Source: Bacillus aerolatus (lineage in GTDB: Bacteria > Bacillota > Bacilli > Bacillales > Domibacillaceae). Taken from it: DNA of 64,000 nt. A model generated the notes under the pieces. The model was not told the DNA's origin and ran no database searches. It saw only the letters and a list, made by a program, of their open reading frames with translations. A program made the position numbers and the translations under genes. Positions 1 to 8,898 of this stretch are shown piece by piece (position 1 is the stretch's first letter; each line of letters starts with the position of its first letter). Location: positions 297,556-361,555 of the forward strand of contig NZ_WEIO01000004.1 in NCBI RefSeq assembly GCF_009183655.1. The letters run 5' to 3'.

Positions 1-17
1 TTTCTTAATTGGTGCTA

Positions 18-169
18 CAGACTTGTTATTGGAGTTTATGCACAGCTATTATGGCTTTCTGCACAGGAATCAACGACTTGTGCACCGGTCGCCGGGCGTT
101 GTGCACGAGTTCCATGAGTTTCTGCACGCCCACATCTGATTTATGCACGAGAACCTTCAAAATATGCAC
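18..169. repeat. Intergenic array, 21-bp period, core TGCAC
   Basis: TGCAC occurs at 39, 60, 81, 102, 123, 144 and 165, that is seven times at exactly 21-bp spacing. The 16 bases between cores are not conserved. The array lies directly 3' of the minus-strand dehydrogenase gene, starting 6 bp beyond its stop. Because 21 is a multiple of three, a spurious plus-strand reading frame shows a heptapeptide pattern with Leu-Cys-Thr, but it has no ribosome binding site. Function unknown; compare the arrays near 3.6, 16.9, 18.5, 22.7 and 59.2 kb. Confidence 0.85.
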
Positions 170-174
170 GGCCT

Positions 175-1131
175 TTACAAAGCATATGGACTTTGTCTCC
201 CGCTCAGCACTTGCACAATATTGAGCGCGGCTTTTTCCCTCACTTCGACCATCGCTTCTTCGGAATACCAGGCGCTATGCGGCGTAAGGATGACGTTGTC
301 CATTTTTAACAGCGGGTTGTCCGGGCTGACGGGTTCGAATTCTGTCACGTCAAGCGCGGCACCGGCGATTGTTCCATTGGCGAGCGCTTCGATTAATGCG
401 GCTTCTTTCACGACTGGACCGCGCGCGGTGTTAATGATGACGGCCGTCGGCTTCATTTGCTTGAGCCGCTCTTCGTTGATTAAATGGTGTGTCTGTTCAT
501 TGAGCGGCACATGAATGGAAAGGAAATCCGCCACGCGAATAAGCTCATCCAGCTCCATTTTTTCTGCGCCGGCTTTCGCCATGTCTGCAGCTGAGACAAA
601 CGGATCGTACACTGCGATTTTCGCTCCGAGCGGCTTTACTTTTTCCACGAAACGGCGCGGAATCCGCCCGAATCCGAGGACGCCAATCGTCTGCTGATCA
701 AAGCGGTGGATCGGCACGCTCGATTTAAAGTCCCATTTTCCTCTTTTTACTTCTTCGTTTAGCAGCGGAATTTTCCGCGTCCAGGCGAGCAGCAGTGCGA
801 GCGCGTGGTTAGATACTTCTTCCATGCCATAGTCCGGGACATTCGCGACGACGATTCCTTTTTCAGCCGCCGCTGCGATATCGATATTATTCACACCAAC
901 ACCGTACTTGGAAATGACTTGGCACTTCTCAAGCGATTCAATCACCTGCCGGCTGATAGGCGCGTATTGGTTAATAATCGCATCGGCGTCTTTCGCGTGT
1001 GCGATCACTTCTTCTTCCGTCCAGCACTGCGCTTTCAAAAATTGAATGTCCAGGCCGGATTCTTTCAATACCTTTTCTTCATATATTAAATTTTCAAATT
1101 CATAATCTGTCAGCAGCACTTTAAATGTCAT
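175..1131 (-). CDS. D-isomer-specific 2-hydroxyacid dehydrogenase, CtBP/SerA-like
   Basis: A 318-residue cytosolic NAD-dependent oxidoreductase expected to interconvert a 2-oxoacid and a D-2-hydroxyacid. The Rossmann motif is GFGRIPR at about 153-159, with proline where most relatives have the third glycine. The catalytic Arg (NTARGPV), Glu (EFEP) and His (TPHSAWYS) are all present. The TPHSAWYSE block resembles the C-terminal-binding-protein subgroup rather than true phosphoglycerate dehydrogenase. Start supported by GAAAGGAG 9 bases upstream. It looks monocistronic, with rodA upstream on the same strand. Substrate cannot be told from sequence. Confidence 0.85.
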   Translation of the reverse strand: MTFKVLLTDYEFENLIYEEKVLKESGLDIQFLKAQCWTEEEVIAHAKDADAIINQYAPISRQVIESLEKCQVISKYGVGVNNIDIAAAAEKGIVVANVPDYGMEEVSNHALALLLAWTRKIPLLNEEVKRGKWDFKSSVPIHRFDQQTIGVLGFGRIPRRFVEKVKPLGAKIAVYDPFVSAADMAKAGAEKMELDELIRVADFLSIHVPLNEQTHHLINEERLKQMKPTAVIINTARGPVVKEAALIEALANGTIAGAALDVTEFEPVSPDNPLLKMDNVILTPHSAWYSEEAMVEVREKAALNIVQVLSGRQSPYAL

Positions 1132-1178
1132 TGCTCACTTCTCCTTTCACACTTTTCAGAAAATGATTTAAAAGAAAA

Positions 1179-1197
1179 GAGACCCGCTTTGGAGTCT
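1179..1197 (-). terminator. Possible weak terminator after rodA
   Basis: Short imperfect stem (AGAC..CC / GG..GTCT) followed on the minus strand by a pyrimidine-rich CTTTTCTTTT run, between the rodA stop and the next minus-strand gene. The stem is short, so this is tentative. Confidence 0.35.
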
Positions 1198-1244
1198 GTT
1201 TTCTTTGATGTATTTTGGCAAAAACCAAGGAGTGGCAGGCTCCC

Positions 1245-2414
1245 CTATCCGTCCGATGAAAACATGTAATGACGCTCGTTAAAGGTCATTGAAAAGACGA
1301 GACTGATGGCGAACATGTTCCCCATGAGCGAACTTCCCCCGTAGCTGATGAACGGGAGCGGAATGCCGGTGATTGGCAGAAGCCCGATGGTCATGCCGAT
1401 ATTTTGAAACGCATGGAACGTAATCATAGCAATAACGCCGGCACACATATACGTGTAGTAAGGTATTTTCGTGCTTAAAGCGAGTTTCGTAATGTGATAG
1501 ATCAGCAGGAAGAATAAACTGACGACGATGCTGGCGCCAATAAAGCCATATTCTTCCCCGATGATGCTGAAAATAAAGTCAGTGTGGCTTTCCGGCAAGT
1601 ACACTTCACGGTAGCCGAACCCTTTCCCCATCGTCTGGCCGGAGCCGATAGCGAGCAGCGATCTTGTGAGATGGAAACCAGTTGAGCTTTCATAATTGTA
1701 CGGATCGAGCCAGGAGTAAATTCGGCCAAACTGGTACTGCTTAACGCCAAGATATTTTTCAAGGATGAGTGGATGCCAAAGAACCATATAAAAAATGCCG
1801 ATGATGAGCACTGTAGCAGAGCCGAATAACGGCATCAAAATTTTCCACGTGATGCCGGAAACGAAAATCATGCCGAGCAAGATCGACAAAAACACGAGCG
1901 ATGTACCAAGGTCCGGCTGTTGCATAACGAGCAGGAGCGGCAGTGCCGTCACAAGCCCAAGCTTAATCATCAGCCACAAATCTGATTGAATCGTTTTCAC
2001 CGGATTTTTCTGATGGTGGACGATCATTACACGAGCAAGCGTTAAAATTAAAAACACTTTTATAAATTCCGAAGGCTGCAACGACAGGCCAGGAAGTTGA
2101 TACCAGCTTTTCGCTCCGTTAATGACCGGAGCGATGCTTGATGGCGCTACGATTAAAAAGGCAAGAAGCAAAATGCCGAGCCCGTACAAATACCAGGACA
2201 CGCCCATCAGCTGGTCGGAGTCAAACCGGACTACCACCGCAATGATCGCAATTCCGATTATGTAAAAAAAGATTTGCTTCACCACAAAATTATCACTATA
2301 CTGCCCAGTAGTCTGGGCGCTGTAAATCGCAATGCAGCTTGTAATAAACATCATTAACAATATGAGTATCAATCCGTAATCAATACGGCTGGAGTTTTGT
2401 TTTGGAGACGTCAT
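1245..2414 (-). CDS. rodA: SEDS-family peptidoglycan glycosyltransferase, RodA/FtsW type
   Basis: A 389-residue polytopic membrane protein with about ten hydrophobic segments. SEDS proteins polymerise lipid II in the cytoplasmic membrane together with a class B penicillin-binding protein. Diagnostic blocks are visible: the KSWYQLPGLSLQPSEFIK loop, PESHTDFIFSIIGEEYGF carrying the catalytic Asp of the family, and the C-terminal ISYGGSSL. The sequence fits the RodA (elongation) branch more than FtsW or SpoVE, but that split is uncertain. Start follows AGAGGAA. No divisome or mre genes are adjacent. Confidence 0.88.
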   Translation of the reverse strand: MTSPKQNSSRIDYGLILILLMMFITSCIAIYSAQTTGQYSDNFVVKQIFFYIIGIAIIAVVVRFDSDQLMGVSWYLYGLGILLLAFLIVAPSSIAPVINGAKSWYQLPGLSLQPSEFIKVFLILTLARVMIVHHQKNPVKTIQSDLWLMIKLGLVTALPLLLVMQQPDLGTSLVFLSILLGMIFVSGITWKILMPLFGSATVLIIGIFYMVLWHPLILEKYLGVKQYQFGRIYSWLDPYNYESSTGFHLTRSLLAIGSGQTMGKGFGYREVYLPESHTDFIFSIIGEEYGFIGASIVVSLFFLLIYHITKLALSTKIPYYTYMCAGVIAMITFHAFQNIGMTIGLLPITGIPLPFISYGGSSLMGNMFAISLVFSMTFNERHYMFSSDG

Positions 2415-2573
2415 AAAACGATTCCTCTTTCTGATAAAATTACACTTCTTACATTATACCGTTAATGTGACATTTCACAATAGTATAAGGTCTGACATCA
2501 AGAAGAAAAAAAGTTCAAAACCCGAGATACCCATTACGTCAAATAGTCAAATCTTTTTTTATTCTCTAAGCCA

Positions 2574-3041
2574 TTAATCCCAATAATTAAACACTACTTC
2601 CCCAACCGTGCGCGGCTGCCAGTGTAAAATTTGGCCCATTTCAGCGCTGTTTAAGTCATGGTCGTGAAGGAGAGATAATTCCGGATGACTTTTTATTTTT
2701 AACAATTGATTCAGCTCTTTCGTCTCACAGATGTAAAACCCTTTGAACATTCCGCTTAAGGCCGGCTCATCATAAAATGTAATTTGCCTAAATTCTACCG
2801 AGGCCGCAAAAGCGATCAATGGATAATGAGCGTTCATTAAAACGTGAATGCGCTTTACGCCATTGTCGAGAACAGCTTCGAAAAAGTTAGTGTTAAGCTG
2901 CGGTTTATGAAAAGCGATGATTTCAGCTTCAATGCTCCGGGCCGCTTCAAAGCACATTTGCTTAAACAGCTTACCCGCATTGCGCGGCGGCGGATTTTCT
3001 CCGCTGTTATAAAAGCCCGTTATTCCATACGATAAATGCAT
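2574..3041 (-). CDS. Conserved-looking protein of unknown function
   Basis: A 155-residue soluble protein I do not recognise. It begins MHLSYGITGF, lacks signal peptide and membrane segments, and contains several aromatic residues and histidines (for example HDHD near residue 128). A good AAGGAG ribosome binding site precedes the ATG, and no competing frame on either strand looks coding, so it is likely a real gene. It sits between rodA and a divergent thioredoxin gene and appears to be transcribed alone. No function is assigned. Confidence 0.7.
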   Translation of the reverse strand: MHLSYGITGFYNSGENPPPRNAGKLFKQMCFEAARSIEAEIIAFHKPQLNTNFFEAVLDNGVKRIHVLMNAHYPLIAFAASVEFRQITFYDEPALSGMFKGFYICETKELNQLLKIKSHPELSLLHDHDLNSAEMGQILHWQPRTVGEVVFNYWD

Positions 3042-3208
3042 GTAACCGCTCCTTCCGCTTGCAATTAGTCACCCCATTATTATAAAAAAACCAGAAACGA
3101 ATTACTCCTAATTAATGAAAGCTTAATCAGATTGAAATGTTTCATTTGTCTCTAGCCGCCCAAAGTACTAAACTAAAGACGAAATCACAACTGAAGGAGA
3201 CTGAAAAT

Positions 3209-3523
3209 ATGGAAAGAGTAAACAGCACAGACCAATTTCAACAATTAATTTCACAGGAAAAACCAGTCATCATGAAATTCACGGCGGGCTGGTGCCCTGA
3301 CTGCCGCCGTATGGATATGTTTATCGGCGATATTATTACTGAATACAGCCAATACGACTGGTTTGAAATCGACCGCGACGAATTCCCGGAACTCGCTGAA
3401 AAGTACGATGTAATGGGCATTCCGAGCCTGCTTATTTTCCAAAAAGGCGAAAAGCAAGCCCATCTCCACAGTGCCAACGCTAAATCACCTGAACAAGTAG
3501 TAGAATTTTTACAATCCGTCTAA
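3209..3523 (+). CDS. Thioredoxin-family protein (WCPDC active site)
   Basis: A 104-residue single-domain thioredoxin fold, the usual family length. The active-site motif is WCPDC near residue 30, differing from the WCGPC of TrxA, and the cis-proline loop MGIPSL follows. This resembles the YtpP-like thioredoxins of Bacillus, probably a cytosolic thiol-disulfide reductant of unknown partner. Start chosen at the ATG preceded by GAAGGAG; a longer in-frame extension upstream has no ribosome binding site. A strong terminator follows within 10 bases, so it is monocistronic. Confidence 0.85.
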   Translation: MERVNSTDQFQQLISQEKPVIMKFTAGWCPDCRRMDMFIGDIITEYSQYDWFEIDRDEFPELAEKYDVMGIPSLLIFQKGEKQAHLHSANAKSPEQVVEFLQSV

Positions 3524-3528
3524 TGAAA

Positions 3529-3563
3529 AACGCCCAGGCGCTTTTAAGCCCGGGCGTTTTTTT
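3529..3563 (+). terminator. Rho-independent terminator of the thioredoxin gene
   Basis: AACGCCC...GGGCGTT stem with an inner GGC/GCC extension, followed by TTTTTTT, starting 6 bases after the stop codon. Confidence 0.9.
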
Positions 3564-3580
3564 GTTCTATATGACGGTTT

Positions 3581-3690
3581 GATTTTAAATTGGGAGCGGC
3601 CGACTGTAAATCTGCCGGCGCTGACTACAAACAGATGAATTCAACCGGCTAATTCAGTAATTACCACTCTGCTTCAGTAAATAGCTACTT
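3581..3690. repeat. Degenerate intergenic array, 20-21 bp steps, core like C(T/A)GTAAAT
   Basis: Between two convergent genes. Matching units start at 3581, 3602 and 3623 (GATTTTAAAT, GACTGTAAAT, GACTACAAAC; 21-bp steps), then CAGTAATT at 3655 and CAGTAAAT at 3675 (20-bp step) after a 30-bp step. It is weaker than the other arrays of the window but has the same architecture, including the 30-bp step also found in the 18.5-kb array. Confidence 0.55.
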
Positions 3691-3736
3691 TAATTTAGCA
3701 ATCCCCAATCACCGCGTTACTAATAGAGTCTAAACT

Positions 3737-5164
3737 TCACACCTCTTCCTCTACTAGCTGAATGTTATACTTTTTCACTCTTCTCATAAGCAGCGACTGA
3801 GTTACACCTAAATACTTGGCAGCTTTTCTCGTTGACTTCTTTTTTTCGAGTGCTTCCAAAATCATGTTTTTTTCCATTTCTTCAAGCAGATCGGGCATTG
3901 TCGTATGATTTAATGAAGCTGTCACAGCCTTAGGGTCTCTGTATTGTTGAATCATTTTTTGTGGAAGATCTTTTTCTTCAATTAGTTTCTCTGATAAAAT
4001 GACAAGACGTTCAATTAAGTTTTCCAACTCTCTTACGTTTCCCGGCCATATATATTGATGAAAAGCCTTTACCACTTTATCTGAAAAGCTTTTGTTCATT
4101 CGATATTTTTCATTGAAAATATCTAAAAAGTATCGAGCCATTTCTTCAATATCATCTATGCTTTCCCTCAGAGGCGGCAGCTTGACTGTTAAAACGTTCA
4201 GCCGATAAAACAAATCAGAACGAAACGTCCCCTCAGCCGCCATATCCTCCAAATTGCGATTCGTTGCTGTAATGATTCGGACATCGGCATACTTATATTC
4301 CCTCGCCCCGATCGGCAAATACTTTTTTGATTGCAAAAAATGCAGTAATTTCGTTTGTAAGTGTAATGGCAGTTCTCCTATTTCATCTAGAAAAAGAGTC
4401 CCTTGTTCCGCCGCTTGAATTAAGCCTGCTTTTCCTTGAGAAGCCGCTCCCGTGAATGAACCTCTTTCATAGCCAAACAATTCAGATTCCAATAACGCTT
4501 CCGGCAGTGAAGCACAATTAATCTGCACAAAAGGCTTGCTTTTTCTTTTGCTTAACAAATGAATTTTTTCAGCCGTTACACTTTTTCCTGTTCCAGTTTC
4601 ACCGGTAATTAATGCTGTCGTATCAACAGCAGCAATTTTTTTGATAATTTCTCCAGCAGCAACACGGTTACGGCTTTTTCCTGATAATATGAGAGCTACT
4701 GAGTCTCCTATTTTCGGATTAATTTTTGTCAGCTTTCTAATTTCTGCGCTGTATTTTTCCAGTAGCTCTTCTGTTTCCTTCAATTTGGATGTGTTTTTCA
4801 CCGCTTCTGTAATGTCGCGGCAGTGGGCGACAGACACGATTACTTTGCCTTCTTTATCCTTCACTAAATGACCGGTCGCAATATATTTTCTTCCTTCATC
4901 CATTACTTGCACCGTGCTCACATTTTTCCCTGCTTCCAGCGCCATCCGCGAAACAGATGGGTTAAACACTCCTTCTCTTTCAAGGTCCCTCACATTTCTT
5001 CCAATCATTTGCTTTCTCGGCAGACGGCACATCGCTTCACTGGCTGAATTCATCCATAATGTCGTTCCTTCATGGTCAACAATATAGATGGCATCTTTAA
5101 TGGATTCTAAAATATCAGTAAAAAGTTCAGGCTTTTTTTTCGTTAATTGTAATAGTTTCTCCAT
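3737..5164 (-). CDS. Sigma-54-dependent transcriptional activator with PAS domain
   Basis: A 475-residue enhancer-binding protein. Domains in order: N-terminal PAS sensor (about 15-120), linker, AAA+ sigma-54 interaction domain with Walker A GETGTGKS (188-195), GSFTGA loop (235-240, the GAFTGA sigma-54 contact with Ala to Ser) and Walker B GTLFLDEIGE (255-264), then a C-terminal TyrR/Fis-like helix-turn-helix (about 440-470). It is divergent from an operon with a perfect -24/-12 promoter and is its obvious activator. The PAS domain suggests a small-molecule signal, probably a substrate or product of that operon; this is inference. Start ATG follows a modest AGGGG. Confidence 0.93.
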   Translation of the reverse strand: MEKLLQLTKKKPELFTDILESIKDAIYIVDHEGTTLWMNSASEAMCRLPRKQMIGRNVRDLEREGVFNPSVSRMALEAGKNVSTVQVMDEGRKYIATGHLVKDKEGKVIVSVAHCRDITEAVKNTSKLKETEELLEKYSAEIRKLTKINPKIGDSVALILSGKSRNRVAAGEIIKKIAAVDTTALITGETGTGKSVTAEKIHLLSKRKSKPFVQINCASLPEALLESELFGYERGSFTGAASQGKAGLIQAAEQGTLFLDEIGELPLHLQTKLLHFLQSKKYLPIGAREYKYADVRIITATNRNLEDMAAEGTFRSDLFYRLNVLTVKLPPLRESIDDIEEMARYFLDIFNEKYRMNKSFSDKVVKAFHQYIWPGNVRELENLIERLVILSEKLIEEKDLPQKMIQQYRDPKAVTASLNHTTMPDLLEEMEKNMILEALEKKKSTRKAAKYLGVTQSLLMRRVKKYNIQLVEEEV

Positions 5165-5188
5165 ATTTGCCCCTTCCCTGCTAAAAAT

Positions 5189-5206
5189 CGAATCTATTCC
5201 GATTCG
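5189..5206. promoter_or_regulatory. Candidate upstream activator site CGAATC-N6-GATTCG
   Basis: Perfect inverted repeat about 180 bp upstream of the -24/-12 promoter and just upstream of the activator gene itself. A related CGATTCG lies at 5254-5260 and GAATC at 5279-5283. Position and symmetry fit enhancer sites for the adjacent sigma-54 activator, and they could also autoregulate it. Confidence 0.6.
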
Positions 5207-5368
5207 TTTTTTTGATTTACTGAGGAAATTAATCTATTTAAGTGAATTGTTTTCGATTCGTTTGAATTGATTTTAAAAGAATCATAATCAATATTCAGAA
5301 ACTTTTCAATAATATATTTATTTTTCGCTAAAATTTAGTTGTTTTTGTCCTCGTTGCGCTCTTTCTGC

Positions 5369-5384
5369 TGGCACGGATCTTGCT
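5369..5384 (+). promoter_or_regulatory. Sigma-54 (-24/-12) promoter
   Basis: TGGCACGGATCTTGCT matches the sigma-54 consensus TGGCAC-N5-TTGCW at every position. Predicted start of transcription is about 5395, leaving a leader of roughly 18 bases that consists almost only of the AGGAGG ribosome binding site (5397-5402). Confidence 0.93.
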
Positions 5385-5412
5385 TTATAAAAACGTAGGA
5401 GGTGCTATTTCA

Positions 5413-6303
5413 ATGAATAATATCATAGCAGCGGCCGTTCAAATGGATCCGAAAATTGGTGAAATAGACAAGAATATTGAAAGCGTTTTACATTTTGCAA
5501 AAGAAGCCGCACAACAAAATGCGAAACTAATCGCTTTTCCCGAATGCGCATTAACCGGTCTCGGAGCTGACTCAATGGAAGAAACGAAAGAGATTGCATT
5601 GCCGAGAAACGGGGACTGGACGAATCAATTTAATCAGCTGACGGAAATTCACGATATTTATATAGCTGTCGGGCTTCTAGAAATAGTAAATGAACAAGTG
5701 TTTAACTCGCTTTACTTATTCGGTGAAGGAAAGGTTTTGCAAATATACAGCAAAGCTCATTTAACTAATCTAGGAGCGGACCGTTTTGTTGAAAAAGGCG
5801 ACACCCCTTTCGTTCCCGCAAAAACAAAGCTCGGAAAGCTTGGTTTATTAATTTGCTATGACAGCCGTTTCCCTGAACAATCACGAGTTTTGAGTTTGCA
5901 AGGTGCCCAAGTTTTACTTCACAGCACGAACTTGCCAATGACAGCAAACGATCATGTTGATTTGCTTTTGCCAACAAGAGCGAATGAAAACAGAGTGTAT
6001 GTCATCTCAGCCGGCCGGGTTGGAGTAGAGAAAGGCTTCCGCTTTTTAGGAAGAAGCACGATTTATGATTTAGACGGTTCCATCATAGCCCAGGCAGATG
6101 GCCAGACTGAGACGATTATTTACGCAACGATCGACTTAGAAGCGGCAACAGAAAAAGACGTCGTGTTTCCTCCGACGCCTGAAAAACCTTATAAACAAGT
6201 CAACTCCTTATTTACTTCCAGAAGACCGGATCTATACGGGGAAATTATTAAAACTGATGATAAGAAGGTGATACTCAATGAAACAGCAAATGTACAAAAT
6301 TAA
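5413..6303 (+). CDS. Carbon-nitrogen hydrolase (nitrilase superfamily amidase)
   Basis: A 296-residue cytosolic hydrolase of C-N bonds. The catalytic triad of the superfamily is readable: Glu44 (AFPE), Lys114 (YSKAHL) and Cys148 (ICYDSRFPE). The CYDSRFPE block is typical of amidase/carbamoylase branches rather than true nitrilases. Start chosen at the ATG 10 bases after AGGAGGTG. It is the first gene of the sigma-54 operon and its 3' end overlaps the following M20 hydrolase by 26 bases, which suggests translational coupling. Substrate unknown; a ureido or amide compound is likely from the neighbours. Confidence 0.87.
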   Translation: MNNIIAAAVQMDPKIGEIDKNIESVLHFAKEAAQQNAKLIAFPECALTGLGADSMEETKEIALPRNGDWTNQFNQLTEIHDIYIAVGLLEIVNEQVFNSLYLFGEGKVLQIYSKAHLTNLGADRFVEKGDTPFVPAKTKLGKLGLLICYDSRFPEQSRVLSLQGAQVLLHSTNLPMTANDHVDLLLPTRANENRVYVISAGRVGVEKGFRFLGRSTIYDLDGSIIAQADGQTETIIYATIDLEAATEKDVVFPPTPEKPYKQVNSLFTSRRPDLYGEIIKTDDKKVILNETANVQN

Positions 6304-7531
6304 TACAGACCGTCTTATTTCCTCTATTCAAACGAGCGCAAAGTATGGCACATTGCCAAATGGAGGGCTGTGCCGACTGACATTAAGTGATGAAGATCAA
6401 CAAATAAGAGATCTATTTATGATTTGGATGAAGGAGTGTGGCCTTGAAGTTCGCATAGATGACTTTGGAAATATGTACGGACGCCGGGAAGGGAAAAATC
6501 GTGATGCTTCCCCGGTCGTCATCGGCTCACATCTCGACACCCAGCCAAAAGGCGGTAAATACGATGGAGTGTTAGGAGTAATGGCGGCTCTAGAAGTTGT
6601 CCGCACACTCAATGACGACAACGTATTGACAGAAAGACCCATTGAAATTGTGAACTTCACAAATGAAGAAGGAGCAAGATTTGAGCCGGCCATGCTCGGT
6701 TCAGGGGCTCTTGCCCATGCTTTTCCAGTAGAATTTGTCATGAATATGAAAGATAAGGACGGTAAAATATTCAGCGAAGAATTGGAAAAAACCGGATACA
6801 ACGGATCGACAGAAAATCGCTTAAAGGATTTGTACTGTTTTCTTGAACTGCATATTGAACAAGGTCCTGTACTCGAAGATAGCGGCACTTCTGTCGGCGC
6901 AGTCATCGGTATCCAAGGAATTAGCTGTCTAGAAGTCACGGTTAATGGCCGAACAAGCCATGCCGGTACGACACCAATGAACAACAGAAAAGATGCCCTG
7001 TTGTTAGCTGCAAAAATGATTCAAGAAACTTATAAAACAGCTGAAACTGTTCCCGGACTATTAGTCACTGTCGGCCGGATTCAAGCATCGCCTAATGTGA
7101 CCAACTCACTTGCCGATCAAACTGTCTTTTCTATTGATATTCGTCACCCCGAAGATGCCGTCCGAGAACGGTATACGAATGAAATAAAAGAGAAACTAAG
7201 TACCACTGCATTGATCGAAAAAATGGAAATGCACATTAAGGACATCGTCGAAATGAAAGCGGAGATTTTCTCTAAAGATATTATTGGAGAAATTGAAGCA
7301 GCGGCTGAAAAACACGGCTATTCATCATTAAGGTTAATAAGCGGTGCCGGCCACGATGCGAAATATATGAATAAAATGGCGCCGACCGGCATGATTTTTA
7401 TTCCAAGCGTTGGCGGCATCAGCCATTGCGAAGAGGAATTTAGCGAAGATGCGGATATTGAAAAAGGCGCACAAGTACTATTGGAACTTGTATTAACTTT
7501 TGCCAATAAAGAAAAAGAGCTAAATAGATAA
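6278..7531 (+). CDS. M20 Zn-hydrolase, N-carbamoyl-L-amino-acid hydrolase / ureidopropionase-like
   Basis: A 417-residue amidohydrolase of the M20 carbamoylase branch. Metal-binding blocks: GSHLDTQPKGGKYDGVLGV (first His and bridging Asp), TNEEGARFEP (Glu pair) and LELHIEQGP; a dimerisation-domain block GRTSHAGTTPM follows, and the last ligand His is probably in GGISHCEEE. The family cleaves N-carbamoyl amino acids, allantoate or ureidoglycolate-type compounds to amine, CO2 and ammonia. Start has AGAAGGTG upstream. Overlap with the amidase gene and shared sigma-54 promoter imply one pathway. Confidence 0.88.
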   Translation: MKQQMYKINTDRLISSIQTSAKYGTLPNGGLCRLTLSDEDQQIRDLFMIWMKECGLEVRIDDFGNMYGRREGKNRDASPVVIGSHLDTQPKGGKYDGVLGVMAALEVVRTLNDDNVLTERPIEIVNFTNEEGARFEPAMLGSGALAHAFPVEFVMNMKDKDGKIFSEELEKTGYNGSTENRLKDLYCFLELHIEQGPVLEDSGTSVGAVIGIQGISCLEVTVNGRTSHAGTTPMNNRKDALLLAAKMIQETYKTAETVPGLLVTVGRIQASPNVTNSLADQTVFSIDIRHPEDAVRERYTNEIKEKLSTTALIEKMEMHIKDIVEMKAEIFSKDIIGEIEAAAEKHGYSSLRLISGAGHDAKYMNKMAPTGMIFIPSVGGISHCEEEFSEDADIEKGAQVLLELVLTFANKEKELNR

Positions 7532-7563
7532 ATATTTTAAAACTTTCATAAGAGGTGAATACA

Positions 7564-8850
7564 ATGGAAAAAATAATTGATGCTGTTATGAATAGAGTTT
7601 TTGATGAAGTAGATGCTTCGTGGGAAGAAGAAGTACAATTTTTGCAAAAGCTCGGCCAATTCCCTTCCACACTTGGCAATGAAGGACCTGTACAGCACTT
7701 TATCGCCGGTTTTTTAGAAAAAGAATTGAACTTAACTGTTTCAAAAATTATCCCTGATATAGAAAAGCTATCCTCTCATCCTGGATATTCCAAACCCGAA
7801 TGGTCATATGAAAACCGGCCAGTAGTGATCGGGGAATATCGCGCAAACGGAGAGCAGAAAGGAAAAAGTGTTATTTTTCAAGGGCATATCGATGTCGTCA
7901 GCCCGGAACCCGCTTCGACATGGAACTATGACCCGTGGGGAGCAACGATTGTCGGCAATAAAATGTACGGCCGCGGGATAGCCGATATGAAATCAGGAGT
8001 CGCCGCGATGATATTCGCCCTTAAAGCGGTTCGCGCAGCAGGTATTGAGCTTTCATCGAATGTCATTATCAAAACAGTGACAGAAGAAGAATGTACAGGA
8101 AACGGCGCACTCGCGGCGATTGAGGAAGGCTTTAAAGCGGATGCCGCACTGATCCCTGAACCGTTAGGACAACAAGGATTAACTGCTCAAGTTGGCGTTA
8201 TCTGGGTCCGGATTAAAGTAAAAGGATTAGGCGCTCATACAGAAAGAGCGGATCAAGCAGTGAACGCTATTGTTAAAAGCTATAAAATGGTCGAAGCCCT
8301 GTTAGATTATGAAAAAGAATTAAACAGCCGGCCAAAACATGAAGCTTTCTCCAATCATCCGCATCCGTACAACATTAATATTGGAAAAATCCATTCCGGA
8401 GATTGGCCTTCTACTGTCCCTTCCGAGTGTACGATTGAAGCGAGGGTCGGTTTTTCACCAGGCATTAATCCACAAGATATTAAGAATGAATTACATGCTT
8501 ATTTGTTAAAAGCATCCGAAAAGGACGAGTGGCTGAATGAAAACCCGCCGGAAATCACGTTTTACGGATTTCACGCTGAGGGATTTGCCATTGATCAAAA
8601 TCAAGAACTATTCGAGACATTAGGAAAAGCTCACGAATTGATAGAAAAAGAGCCATTGACATTTAGTTCTTTTACCGGTACGACTGATGCAAGATTTTAT
8701 AACCTTTATTACGATATCCCATCCACTTGCTATGGACCTACCGGATCAAACCTTCATGGACCGAACGAGTGGATCGACTTAGACAGCGTGAAAAGAGTGA
8801 CAAAAACATATGCCGCCTTTTTACTTGAATGGTGTAAATACAAAGAATAA
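7564..8850 (+). CDS. M20 peptidase/deacylase, ArgE/DapE-like
   Basis: A 428-residue metallohydrolase. Visible signature blocks: FQGHIDVV (His ligand, Asp), GRGIADMKSG (bridging Asp), TVTEEECTG (catalytic and ligand Glu), EP in LIPEPLG, and the final His in SNLHGPNEWI. Relatives release amino acids from N-acyl substrates or dipeptides. Start taken at the ATG behind AGAGGTG; the in-frame GTG 9 bases earlier is part of the ribosome binding site. Third gene of the sigma-54 operon, it probably completes hydrolysis of the imported substrate. Confidence 0.88.
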   Translation: MEKIIDAVMNRVFDEVDASWEEEVQFLQKLGQFPSTLGNEGPVQHFIAGFLEKELNLTVSKIIPDIEKLSSHPGYSKPEWSYENRPVVIGEYRANGEQKGKSVIFQGHIDVVSPEPASTWNYDPWGATIVGNKMYGRGIADMKSGVAAMIFALKAVRAAGIELSSNVIIKTVTEEECTGNGALAAIEEGFKADAALIPEPLGQQGLTAQVGVIWVRIKVKGLGAHTERADQAVNAIVKSYKMVEALLDYEKELNSRPKHEAFSNHPHPYNINIGKIHSGDWPSTVPSECTIEARVGFSPGINPQDIKNELHAYLLKASEKDEWLNENPPEITFYGFHAEGFAIDQNQELFETLGKAHELIEKEPLTFSSFTGTTDARFYNLYYDIPSTCYGPTGSNLHGPNEWIDLDSVKRVTKTYAAFLLEWCKYKE

Positions 8851-8898
8851 ATAACGTTCCACATTTTACATTTATCATTTCGAAAGGAGTGAAATGCA

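Noticed and set aside
9..224. Plus-strand frame with a repeating Leu-Cys-Thr heptapeptide
   Set aside because: It is the translation of the 21-bp array; no ribosome binding site and the pattern follows from the period being divisible by three.
6397..6984. 195-codon minus-strand frame
   Set aside because: Antisense shadow of the N-carbamoylase-like gene, whose motifs are intact in the sense frame.
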